Below, in pieces: positions 1 through 5,755 of a DNA stretch of 5,755 bases (position 1 is its first letter; each line of letters begins with the position of its first letter). The notes under the pieces are model-generated. The model searched no databases. It saw nothing but the letters and a program-made list of their open reading frames with translations, and was not told where the DNA came from. The DNA lies in NCBI GenBank assembly GCA_017648805.1, contig JAGCIC010000213.1:1-5755 (forward strand). The letters run 5' to 3'. The translations under genes were made by a program, and so were the position numbers. This DNA comes from Clostridia bacterium (GTDB lineage Bacteria > Bacillota_A > Clostridia > Christensenellales > Aristaeellaceae).

Positions 1-1
1 G

Positions 2-1333
2 TTCGCTGCCTCGCATATGCCCCGGGAGGGCGGCTGGCTCAGGGGCAGGGGCTGGAACCACGACTATTTCACGGACGTGAAGCGCATGCCCTCCCGCCTG
101 GATTTGGACACGGTATCCGCCGATTTTCCCGTACTTGCCGTGCGCGCCTGCGGACACTGCTGCGTGGTGAACACGAAAGCGCTCGAGATCGCGGGGATAA
201 CGGCGGACACGCCCGCCCCCGAAGGCGGGGCGATAGGCATGGAAGGCGGCGTTCCCGACGGAAGGCTGTACGACAACGCCATAGAGCTGCTGAGCCCGTT
301 CATCCCCCTGCCCGGCAAGGAGGAGATAAAGGACATGCTGCGCCTGGCGTGCCGTGAAATGAACTCCTACGGCGTCACCAGCGCCCAGAGCGACGACTAT
401 TCGTCCTTCGGAGGGCTGTCCTGGCAGACGGTGAACGAAGCATACCGGGAGCTGATACACAGCGGCGAACTGACCGTGAGGGTGTACGAGCAGAGCAACT
501 TCTCCGATCTGGAGGAGCTTAAGCGCTTCGTCGAAGCGGGCAACGTGACCGGCGCGGGAGACGACATGTTCCGCATCGGGCCCCTGAAGCTGCTGGGAGA
601 CGGCTCGCTGGGCAGCCGCACGGCGCACTTGAGCGCGCCTTACGAGGACTGCCCCGACACCTGCGGCTTTTCCCTGCTTGGCCGGGAGCAGTTTAACGAC
701 CTGATCTCTTACGCCAATTCCCGCGGCATGCAGGTCGCGGTGCACGCAATAGGCGACGCCTGCCTGGACAGTGTGCTGGACGCGATCGAAAATGCGCTTA
801 AGGAATGCCCGAGGCAGGACCACCGCCACGGCATAGTCCACTGCCAGATCACCCGCCCGGACCAGCTTGAGCGCATGGCGGAGCTTAAGCTGCACGTGTA
901 CGCCCAGAGCGTGTTCCTGGACTACGACAACCACATAGTGGAAGCGCGGGTCGGGAAAAAGCGCGCCGCGTCAAGCTACAGCTGGAAGACGCTTATGGAT
1001 ACGGGCGTGAGCGTGTCCAACGGCTCCGACTGCCCCGTGGAGCTGCCGGATGTAATGAAGGGAGTTCAGTGCGCCGTCACCAGGACCTCTCTGGACGGCA
1101 CGGGGCCTTACCTGCCTTCCCAGGCGTTCAGCGTAAGGGAAGCGCTGGACAGCTTCATCGCAAAAAGCGCCGAAGCCAGCTTTGAGGAAAACATCAAGGG
1201 CAGGATCGCCCCCGGTTTCCTGGCGGACTTCACCGTGCTGGACGCAAGTCCCTTCGGCGTAAAGCCCGCCGACATCCACACCATAAAGGTACGCTCCGTC
1301 TACCTGGGCGGAAGAAAAGTATACGAAGCCTGA
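2..1333 (+). CDS. YtcJ-like amidohydrolase (amidohydrolase family 3), N-terminus cut off by window edge
   Basis: Metal-dependent hydrolase of the amidohydrolase superfamily, probably cytoplasmic; relatives hydrolyse C-N bonds in amides or cyclic amides, and the substrate here is unknown. The frame is open to the left edge. The first ATG, at 17, lies inside the conserved family block W-L-R-G-R-G-W, so it is not the real start. YtcJ proteins are usually about 530 residues and 438 follow that ATG, so roughly 100 are missing, including the N-terminal HxH metal motif. Counting from the ATG at 17, visible family motifs are GRGWN (10-14), CGHCCVVNTKAL (45-56), GPLKLLGDGSLGSRTA (188-203, candidate metal-bridging Lys191), VHAIGD (242-247, His243), HGIVH (271-275, His275), SNGSDCPVE (334-342, Asp338) and the C-terminal G-R-I-A-P-G-F-L-A-D-F segment (395-405) typical of the composite beta-sandwich. 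It is the first visible gene of a + strand operon; the next gene starts 22 bases after its stop. Family is secure, substrate is not. Confidence 0.93.
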   Translation, partial: FAASHMPREGGWLRGRGWNHDYFTDVKRMPSRLDLDTVSADFPVLAVRACGHCCVVNTKALEIAGITADTPAPEGGAIGMEGGVPDGRLYDNAIELLSPFIPLPGKEEIKDMLRLACREMNSYGVTSAQSDDYSSFGGLSWQTVNEAYRELIHSGELTVRVYEQSNFSDLEELKRFVEAGNVTGAGDDMFRIGPLKLLGDGSLGSRTAHLSAPYEDCPDTCGFSLLGREQFNDLISYANSRGMQVAVHAIGDACLDSVLDAIENALKECPRQDHRHGIVHCQITRPDQLERMAELKLHVYAQSVFLDYDNHIVEARVGKKRAASSYSWKTLMDTGVSVSNGSDCPVELPDVMKGVQCAVTRTSLDGTGPYLPSQAFSVREALDSFIAKSAEASFEENIKGRIAPGFLADFTVLDASPFGVKPADIHTIKVRSVYLGGRKVYEA

Positions 1334-1355
1334 AACTGTCAAGGAGGACAGCGCC

Positions 1356-2351
1356 ATGACCGGTATCACTTTGGACACGAAACTCAGAGACATTTATGCC
1401 CTGCCGCAAATGAGACCCTACGCCCGCTACATGCTGTACACCCCCGGGGAAGACCCGGAAAACAGCTGGCACGCGCCTTACACCGTGCAGGGGCTTGAAA
1501 AGATCGGCTGGAGGCCCGCGGGCATACTGGCGGGGCTGGAATTCTTCCTGAAAGCCATAGATGAAGGCCGCGTCAGGCAGTACTTCCTGTATCCGGGCAC
1601 TGAGGATCCGTACAAGAAGGACGTGAACCTTATCCGTATATCTCCCGCCGCGCCCGACAGGACCCGGCCGTGCATGCTTTTGTGCGCGGGGGGCGGCTAC
1701 GGGAGCGTGTGCTCGCTGGTCGAGTCGCTGCCCACCGGAAGGCACATGTCGGAAGCGGGCTGCGAGGTGTTTTTGCTGACATACCGGGTCAGGATACCCG
1801 AGGCGGCGGTAAAGGCGCTGGACGACCTGGCGGCTGCCGTAAAGTGGCTTACGGACCATGCGGACGAGCTTGGCACAGACCCCGCGCGCCTCTGCGTGGG
1901 CGGCTGGTCGGCGGGGGCGAACCTCGTCTCCAACTGGGGCTACGCCAACATCGGCTGGAAGCGCTTCGGCGCCGTAAAGCCCCTGTGCCTGTTCCCCGTA
2001 TACACCGTGATAGACGTGAAAACGGAGGCGCGGTGGGACGAAAAGGGCGGTTTTGCCGGCATAATGCTGGGGGATGCCTGGCGGGACAGGCTGGATGACT
2101 ACAACGTGGCGGAGCACATAGACGCAGATTATCCCCCGTGCTACATAGTGTGCGGGAAGGACGACAAAACGGTGCCGCCCGTGAACTCGGAGCTTATGAA
2201 ACGGCTGCTGGACGCGGCGGGAGTGCCTTCCGTGCTGGAAGAAGGCGACCACGCCTTCCACGGCTTCGGGGACGGCACGGGCACGGACGTGGAGGGCTGG
2301 CCCGGGCGCGCCCTGGCTTTCGCCGAGAGCCTGGCGGGAGACGGCAAATGA
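1356..2351 (+). CDS. Alpha/beta-hydrolase fold esterase/lipase (BD-FAE / Aes-like)
   Basis: Predicted soluble serine hydrolase of 331 residues, acting on carboxyl esters or a related substrate. The nucleophile elbow is GGWSAG (182-187) with Ser185. An oxyanion-hole loop is CAGGGYG (110-116), in place of the usual HGGG. The acid is probably Asp269 or Asp270 in CGKDDKTVP, and the base His299 or His302 in GDHAFHGFG. Region 216-258 between nucleophile and acid is likely cap or insertion. The first ~100 residues precede the first recognisable core strand (CMLLCAGGG) and match nothing I recognise; with them the protein is somewhat longer than minimal members. No signal peptide is seen, so it is likely cytoplasmic. 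The start ATG follows AAGGAGG at 1341-1347 with 8 bases spacing. Its stop overlaps the start of the next gene (ATGA), implying translational coupling. The substrate could be an ester or an amide linked to the upstream amidohydrolase's substrate, but that is inference. Confidence 0.92.
   Translation: MTGITLDTKLRDIYALPQMRPYARYMLYTPGEDPENSWHAPYTVQGLEKIGWRPAGILAGLEFFLKAIDEGRVRQYFLYPGTEDPYKKDVNLIRISPAAPDRTRPCMLLCAGGGYGSVCSLVESLPTGRHMSEAGCEVFLLTYRVRIPEAAVKALDDLAAAVKWLTDHADELGTDPARLCVGGWSAGANLVSNWGYANIGWKRFGAVKPLCLFPVYTVIDVKTEARWDEKGGFAGIMLGDAWRDRLDDYNVAEHIDADYPPCYIVCGKDDKTVPPVNSELMKRLLDAAGVPSVLEEGDHAFHGFGDGTGTDVEGWPGRALAFAESLAGDGK
2336..2340 (+). promoter_or_regulatory. Ribosome binding site fixing the DUF554 start
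   Basis: GGGAG lies 7 bases before the ATG at 2348, inside the 3' end of the esterase gene. The same frame is open further upstream (an ATG at 2138), but that stretch only reads across the esterase in another frame and gives a low-complexity Arg/Gly-rich peptide. The binding site, the ATGA overlap and the family's usual N-terminus (M-I-G-T-L-V-N-T-G) all favour 2348. Confidence 0.75.
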
Positions 2352-3061
2352 TAGGAACGCTGGTGAACACGGGCGCCATAGTGCTGGGCGGCGCCTGCGG
2401 GCTGCTGTTCGGAAAGCTGCTGAAACCCCGGCATCAGGAGACCCTGACCATGGCCTGCGGCGTGGGCACGCTGTTCATAGGCATGGCGGGGGCGCTCAGG
2501 CATATGCTGCTCAGTGACATGTTTCCGGGAGGCGGGGGCATGCTGGCGGTGGCGTGCCTGGCGCTGGGCGGGCTGTTCGGCGAGGCGCTCAACATCGAAA
2601 AGGGCTTCGAGCTGTTCGGCGAGTGGTTAAAGCGCAAGACGGGCAATTCCGGGGACAGCGGGTTCGTAAACGGTTTTCTGACCGCGTCCCTGACCGTGTG
2701 CATAGGCGCAATGGCCATAGTGGGCGCGCTGCAGGACGGCCTGTCGGGAGACTGGTCCACCCTGGGAGCCAAGGCGGTGCTGGACCTGATAATCGTGATG
2801 GTGATGACCTGCTCCCTGGGCAAGGGCTGCGTGTTCTCCGCAATTCCCGTGTTTATTTGGGAAGGCGCGCTGACGCTGCTGGCTTCCGCGGTCAAGCCCG
2901 TGATGACCGACGCCGCTATGGGCTATCTGTCCCTTGTGGGCAGCGTGCTGATATTCTGCGTGGGCATAAACCTGGTGTGGGGCAAAAGGATACGGGTGGC
3001 GAACCTGCTGCCCGGGGTGGTGTTCGCCGTGATCGCGGCGTTTCTGCCATTAAGCTTCTGA
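2348..3061 (+). CDS. DUF554 family integral membrane protein (YdfK/YqgA-like)
   Basis: A 237-residue multi-pass inner-membrane protein of the DUF554 family, the normal length for it. I see about seven to eight hydrophobic segments, near residues 4-24, 34-53, 64-79, 108-128, 142-157, 161-181, 192-211 and 216-235. Family-typical stretches are the N-terminal LVNTGAIVLGG (5-15) and CIGAMAIVGALQDGLSGD (118-135), the latter being the most conserved part of the family. Between segments three and four is a basic, probably cytoplasmic linker (about 80-105, including WLKRKTG). The biochemical function of DUF554 is not established; it is often annotated as a possible transporter. It sits between two enzymes and is translationally coupled to the esterase, so moving that pathway's substrate or product is a reasonable guess only. 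Eleven bases separate its stop from the PhzF gene. Confidence 0.92.
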   Translation: MIGTLVNTGAIVLGGACGLLFGKLLKPRHQETLTMACGVGTLFIGMAGALRHMLLSDMFPGGGGMLAVACLALGGLFGEALNIEKGFELFGEWLKRKTGNSGDSGFVNGFLTASLTVCIGAMAIVGALQDGLSGDWSTLGAKAVLDLIIVMVMTCSLGKGCVFSAIPVFIWEGALTLLASAVKPVMTDAAMGYLSLVGSVLIFCVGINLVWGKRIRVANLLPGVVFAVIAAFLPLSF

Positions 3062-3063
3062 CG

Positions 3064-3068
3064 GGAGG
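3064..3068 (+). promoter_or_regulatory. Ribosome binding site fixing the PhzF start
   Basis: GGAGG lies only 4 bases before the ATG at 3073, slightly close but strong. The same frame is open upstream to an ATG at 2554, but that extension is an out-of-frame reading of the DUF554 gene. The PhzF N-terminus (Y-x-V-D-A-F-x-x-x-P-F-x-G-N-P) begins at 3073, so this start is well supported. Confidence 0.8.
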
Positions 3069-3072
3069 ATAT

Positions 3073-3855
3073 ATGAGACAGTACATAGTGGACGCGTTCA
3101 CGTCAGCGCCCTTTTCGGGCAATCCCGCCGCGGTATGCGTGATGGACAGGTGGCCCTCCGAGGAATTCATGAAAAAGCTGGCAGGGGAAAACAATCTGTC
3201 CGAGACCGCGTTCATAGTCAAAGAGGACGCGGGCTATCACTTGAGGTGGTTCACCCCGGGCACGGAGGTGGAGCTCTGCGGCCACGCCACCCTGGCCTCC
3301 GCGTACGTGATACTCAACCGCGCGGAGCCGGGCGGCACGGAAGTGAGTTTCGACACTCTGAGCGGGCGGCTGACCGTGAAGCGGCAGGGAGAGCTGTACG
3401 AAATGGACTTTCCCACCTACGAGCTTAAGGAGATACCCGTCACGGATGCCATGGAACGCGCTTTCGGCGTGCGCCCCATAAAGGCGGTGCTGGGGCTGGA
3501 CCTCATCTGCGTGTTCGACAGCGAAAATGACGTACGGAACATGTGCCCCGACCAGGCGCTGCTTATGCGGCTGCCGGGCCGCCTGCAGAACGCCACCGCC
3601 CGCGGAAAGGACACTGACTGCGTGTCACGCAGCTTCTGCCCCAAGGTGGCGGTGCCGGAGGACCCGGTGTGCGGCAGCGCCCACTGCCAGATAGGCGCGT
3701 ACTGGGCGAAGGAACTGGGGAAGCCCGTCATACGCGCGTACCAGGCGTCAAAGCGGGGCGGATATCTGACCTGCGAACCCAAAGACGGCGGCAGGATCTC
3801 GATCAGCGGCGAGGCGGCGCTCGTGGCGGTGTCGGAGCTGCTGGTAAACGCGTAG
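3073..3855 (+). CDS. PhzF family protein (phenazine biosynthesis-like, isomerase-type fold)
   Basis: Cytoplasmic 260-residue protein of the PhzF / diaminopimelate-epimerase-like fold, close to the usual length. PhzF itself isomerises a phenazine precursor, but most family members have unknown substrates and nothing else here points to phenazine synthesis. Both symmetric half-domains are present: VDAFTSAPFSGNPAAVC (6-22), NNLSETAF (40-47, Glu44 at the catalytic-acid/base position), LCGHATLASA (68-77, His71), then SRSFCPK (185-191), VPEDPVCGSAHC (194-205, Asp197) and QASKRGG (224-230). The three residues matching PhzF's catalytic Glu, His and Asp are therefore all kept. Cys200 stands where many relatives have Thr (EDPVTGSAH), and Cys183, 189, 200 and 205 cluster. 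It is the fourth gene of the + strand operon; a small YciI-like gene follows after 49 bases. Confidence 0.93.
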   Translation: MRQYIVDAFTSAPFSGNPAAVCVMDRWPSEEFMKKLAGENNLSETAFIVKEDAGYHLRWFTPGTEVELCGHATLASAYVILNRAEPGGTEVSFDTLSGRLTVKRQGELYEMDFPTYELKEIPVTDAMERAFGVRPIKAVLGLDLICVFDSENDVRNMCPDQALLMRLPGRLQNATARGKDTDCVSRSFCPKVAVPEDPVCGSAHCQIGAYWAKELGKPVIRAYQASKRGGYLTCEPKDGGRISISGEAALVAVSELLVNA

Positions 3856-3904
3856 GATACTGATCCGGCTATTTGATAAACGAAGAGAGCGAAAGGAGCA
3901 AGGC

Positions 3905-4198
3905 ATGCAGTTCGTTATCACGGCGAAAGACGGGGAAAACATGCTGGCAAAGCGCATGGAGGTGCGCCCCCGCCACCTGGAAAACATGGAGAGGATGAAG
4001 GAGCATATAATCTGCGCGGGCGGTCTGCTGGACGGCGAAGGCAAAATGGCGGGTTCCGTGCTGATACTGGACTTCGCCTCGCGCGGGGAGCTGGACGCTT
4101 ACCTGGCAAAAGAACCGTACGTCACCGAAGGAGTATGGCGGCAGGTGGACGTGCAGAGCGTGAACGTGGTAATAGTTAAGGGCGAAAAAGTCAGATAA
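3905..4198 (+). CDS. YciI-like small protein
   Basis: A 97-residue soluble protein with the ferredoxin-like alpha/beta layout of the YciI family. These are small proteins with a putative His/Asp active site and mostly unknown function, sometimes fused to or next to metabolic enzymes. Visible features are the N-terminal strand FVITAKDG (3-10), RPRHLENM (21-28) with the family's conserved His at 24, AGGLLDGEGKMAGSVLILDF (38-57), and the C-terminal EPYVTEGVW (70-78). In most relatives this last segment reads DPY or DPF; here it has Glu70. A final strand, VNVVIVK (86-92), closes the fold. The start ATG has AAAGGAG at 3892-3898, 6 bases upstream. I see no convincing promoter in the 49-base gap after PhzF, so it probably shares the operon transcript. 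The stop is immediately followed by the terminator. The family call is fairly secure, the role unknown. Confidence 0.85.
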   Translation: MQFVITAKDGENMLAKRMEVRPRHLENMERMKEHIICAGGLLDGEGKMAGSVLILDFASRGELDAYLAKEPYVTEGVWRQVDVQSVNVVIVKGEKVR

Positions 4199-4228
4199 AA
4201 GGAGCGGCCAAGCCGCTCCTTTTCGTTT
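4197..4228 (+). terminator. Bidirectional intrinsic terminator between convergent units
   Basis: A perfect 12-bp inverted repeat, AAAAGGAGCGGC at 4197-4208 and GCCGCTCCTTTT at 4212-4223, encloses a CAA loop at 4209-4211. The eight-pair core is GC-rich. The T-run (TTTT, then C, G, TTT) gives a terminator for the + strand operon, and its stem begins inside the TAA stop of the YciI gene. On the - strand the same hairpin also ends in TTTT, so it can terminate the aminopeptidase unit, whose stop codon is about 30 bases away. Nothing else is seen in the 57-base intergenic gap. Confidence 0.9.
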
Positions 4229-4255
4229 GCCGGGGATGCGCGGAGAAGCGCCGGG

Positions 4256-5485
4256 TCAGGCCCAGGTGCCGTTCCTGAACACGGGCACCGTGCTTCCGTC
4301 GGGCTTTATGCCGTCGATGTCCAGGTCGTCCGCGCCCACCATGAAGTCCACATGGATGATGGAGTCGTTGACGCCCTTTTGCCGGGCTTCCTCCACGCTC
4401 ATGTCGTCCCCGCCGGGCAGCACTTCCTTAAATCCCATTCCCAGCGCCATGTGGCAGCAGGCGTTCTCGTCGAACAGCGTTTCGTAGAACAGTATGCCGC
4501 AGCGGTTGACCGGGCTTTCCTTGGGCACCAGCGCCACTTCGCCCAGCATGCAGGCGGTCTCGTCCATATGTATGGTCTTTTCCAGCAGTTCCTGCCCCTT
4601 TTTCGCCCGGCAGGACACGGCTTTGCCGTCTCTGAAGGTGACGGAGAAGTCCTCCACCAGCTGGCTGTGCAGGGACAGCGGCTTGACCGCTACCAGCGTG
4701 CCTTCGCATTTGCCCGCCATGGGGGAGGTGAATATCTCCTCCGTGGGCATGTTGGGGATGTAGAACACGCCGTTGACGTTATTGACCGCGCCGGCCCCCT
4801 CCCACCGGGCCCCGGGGATCAGGTCCACGGTGAAATCCGTACCGTTGGCGCTTTTGTACTTCAGGGCGGTGAAGCCCTGGGCGTTGAGCCATTCGGCTTT
4901 GGCTCGGATAAAATCGGTGTGCTTTTTCCAGGCCTCCACGGGATCGGCGTCCTCGCTGACGCGCACGGTCTTGAGCACCGCGTCCCACAGCCTGTCCCCC
5001 GCGTCCTCCGCGTCCGGGAAGCATTTGCGGGCCCACTTTTCGGAGGGGTAGGCCGCGATGCACCACTGGTGCTTCCCGTCGATGGCGCTGCGGTAGGGCT
5101 TCATCACCGTGGCGCGGCTTTGGGCCACCTTGGAGAGTTTCCCGGGATCCACGCCGTTCATGGCGTCCGGGTCCTCCGAGTCGATGAAGATGCGGCAGGG
5201 CAAATCTAAAGTCATCTGCTTCATCTTCGCCTCTTCCCAGGGCAGCACGGTGCCCAGGGTCTCCTCCGGCGCGTAGAGGAAATTCAGCCGGGCCTGGACG
5301 TCGTAAGCCCAGTCCACGTTCACTTTCTTCGCCCCGGCCTTATAGCACTCCTCGATAACGAGGGCCGCGAAGGCGTGCTGCTCCACGGACACCGTCAGGT
5401 TGACCACCTGTCCGGGCCGCACGTTGGCGCCGGTGCGCACGATCAGCTCCGCGTATTTTTTCAATACCTTTTCGGATACGCTCAT
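4256..5485 (-). CDS. M29 family metallo-aminopeptidase (AmpS/AmpT-type)
   Basis: Complete 409-residue cytoplasmic aminopeptidase of peptidase family M29, which removes N-terminal amino acids from peptides using a two-metal centre. The length equals that of characterised members. All expected ligands are visible: Glu250 in NMPTEEIFTSP (245-255), Glu316 in LGEVALV (314-320), His345 in NACCHMALG (341-349), and His378 and Asp380 in NDSIIHVDFMVG (373-384). The N-terminal domain begins KYAELIVRTGANVRPGQ (10-26), as in the family. The start at 5485 has GGGAGG 9 bases upstream and fits the family N-terminus. In-frame ATGs further upstream (5518 and beyond) overlap the preceding gene and lack a properly spaced binding site. 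It is the second gene of a - strand unit, 19 bases after the small upstream gene, and ends at the shared bidirectional terminator. Isoleucine codons here are mostly ATC, unlike the convergent operon. Confidence 0.95.
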   Translation of the reverse strand: MSVSEKVLKKYAELIVRTGANVRPGQVVNLTVSVEQHAFAALVIEECYKAGAKKVNVDWAYDVQARLNFLYAPEETLGTVLPWEEAKMKQMTLDLPCRIFIDSEDPDAMNGVDPGKLSKVAQSRATVMKPYRSAIDGKHQWCIAAYPSEKWARKCFPDAEDAGDRLWDAVLKTVRVSEDADPVEAWKKHTDFIRAKAEWLNAQGFTALKYKSANGTDFTVDLIPGARWEGAGAVNNVNGVFYIPNMPTEEIFTSPMAGKCEGTLVAVKPLSLHSQLVEDFSVTFRDGKAVSCRAKKGQELLEKTIHMDETACMLGEVALVPKESPVNRCGILFYETLFDENACCHMALGMGFKEVLPGGDDMSVEEARQKGVNDSIIHVDFMVGADDLDIDGIKPDGSTVPVFRNGTWA

Positions 5486-5494
5486 GTCTGTTTT

Positions 5495-5500
5495 CCTCCC
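5495..5500 (-). promoter_or_regulatory. Ribosome binding site fixing the M29 aminopeptidase start
   Basis: On the - strand GGGAGG lies 9 bases before the ATG at 5485, in the 19-base gap after the upstream gene's stop. It selects 5485 over the in-frame ATG at 5518, which would add 11 residues (beginning M-K-T-N-E-N-G), overlap the upstream gene by 14 bases, and has only a G-rich run directly abutting it. Confidence 0.8.
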
Positions 5501-5504
5501 ATTC

Positions 5505-5755
5505 TCATTCGTCTTCATCCCCGCCCTGTCCGAGGATGCCGTGGAAGAGCAGGGCGTTGTACCGCGCCTGGGCCTCCATGCTGGTCTTTCTCTCCCGCCA
5601 CGCGTCGATCTCGGCGCAGATGGAGAGGGCCTCGTCCACCAGCATCTCCTCCGACTTGGGACGGGCCTGCATAACATAGCTCGTCATGCGGTCGATGGCC
5701 TTGGGGCTGCCCAGCTGGGAGGCGAGCAGCGCCGCCAGCTCCGCGTCAAAGCCCA
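5505..5755 (-). CDS. Short helical protein of unknown function, 5' end at or beyond window edge
   Basis: I cannot assign this to a named family. The frame is open from the right edge and gives 82 residues before its TGA at 5507-5505. An ATG at 5687 would give a 60-residue protein, but there is no ribosome binding site before it, and the 22 upstream codons read as ordinary coding sequence (F-D-A-E-L-A-A-L-L-A-S-Q-L-G), so the gene very likely starts further upstream. The first two bases from the edge are TG, so a start codon exactly at the edge is possible. The product looks almost wholly alpha-helical: Ala/Leu/Glu-rich, with a Ser-Pro break (SPKAIDR, 16-22 of the fragment), a helix rich in Glu and Met (PKSEEMLVDEALSICAEID), a basic WRERK and an acidic tail GGDEDE. 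No signal peptide or membrane segment is visible. It precedes the M29 gene by 19 bases and is probably cotranscribed. It may be a small cytoplasmic protein, or the C-terminus of a larger one. Confidence 0.7.
   Translation of the reverse strand, partial: GFDAELAALLASQLGSPKAIDRMTSYVMQARPKSEEMLVDEALSICAEIDAWRERKTSMEAQARYNALLFHGILGQGGDEDE

Noticed and set aside
1230..2261. Long - strand open frame of 343 codons opposite the amidohydrolase end and the esterase
   Set aside because: Its product is rich in Arg, His, Pro and Val without any family motif, and it lies opposite two well-supported genes. In GC-rich DNA, antisense frames of this length are expected.
2138..2347. In-frame 5' extension of the DUF554 gene
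   Set aside because: It reads the esterase in a second frame and gives an Arg/Gly-rich peptide; the family N-terminus and binding site point to 2348.
2554..3072. In-frame 5' extension of the PhzF gene by 173 codons
   Set aside because: It overlaps the DUF554 gene in another frame and has no motif; PhzF homology begins at 3073 right after GGAGG.
3073..3855. A phenazine biosynthesis cluster suggested by the PhzF-like gene
   Set aside because: No other phz-type gene is present in the window, and most PhzF-family proteins occur outside phenazine pathways.
3856..3904. Possible internal promoter before the YciI-like gene
   Set aside because: The AT-richer TTTGATAAAC stretch resembles a weak -10 region, but I see no matching -35 at proper spacing in the gap, so I do not claim a promoter.
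4352..5209. 285-codon + strand open frame opposite the M29 gene
   Set aside because: It is antisense to a complete gene with all metal ligands. The product is His/Gly/Val-rich without motifs, and a terminator and gene end lie just upstream with no promoter.
5486..5677. 64-codon N-terminal extension of the M29 aminopeptidase
   Set aside because: It overlaps the small upstream gene, gives an Arg/Pro/Ser-rich peptide, and the family N-terminus starts at 5485 with its own binding site.
1..5755. Search for an undescribed system: arrays, repeats, mobile-element ends, retron or toxin-antitoxin-like pairs
   Set aside because: Apart from the terminator hairpin I found no significant direct or inverted repeats, no transposase, integrase, reverse transcriptase or nuclease motif, and almost no non-coding space where one could hide.

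Overview
The window is GC-rich (about 60% by eye) bacterial DNA, densely coded. It has strong AGGAGG-type ribosome binding sites, short intergenic gaps and protein families (DUF554 membrane protein, M29 aminopeptidase, PhzF, YciI) that together suggest a high-GC member of the Firmicutes, probably a Clostridia-type anaerobe. This placement is an inference from style and gene content; there is no rRNA or other marker gene here.

Layout: two transcription units converge on one terminator. The left unit (+ strand, 2-4198) holds five genes in one direction: the C-terminal four-fifths of a YtcJ-like amidohydrolase, which runs off the left edge; an alpha/beta-hydrolase esterase/lipase; a DUF554 membrane protein; a PhzF-family protein; and a small YciI-like protein. 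Gaps are 22, -4 (ATGA overlap), 11 and 49 bases, so the first four genes look like a tight operon and the fifth probably belongs to it. The right unit (- strand, 5755-4256) holds a short unidentified helical protein, which runs off the right edge, followed 19 bases later by a complete M29 metallo-aminopeptidase. A perfect 12-bp hairpin flanked by A and T tracts (4197-4223) lies between the units and can terminate both.

How the genes may work together: the left unit combines two hydrolases (amide/ester type), a multi-pass membrane protein of unknown substrate, a PhzF-fold isomerase-like enzyme and a YciI-like small protein. This would suit uptake and breakdown, or detoxification, of a small organic amide or ester, but no substrate can be read from the sequence. 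The aminopeptidase in the right unit would trim peptides in the cytoplasm.

I see no mobile element, CRISPR array, tRNA, rRNA, riboswitch or defence system. All complete genes look intact. I regard this as an ordinary metabolic region; the findings are modest and scored that way. No stretch longer than 300 bases lacks a gene.
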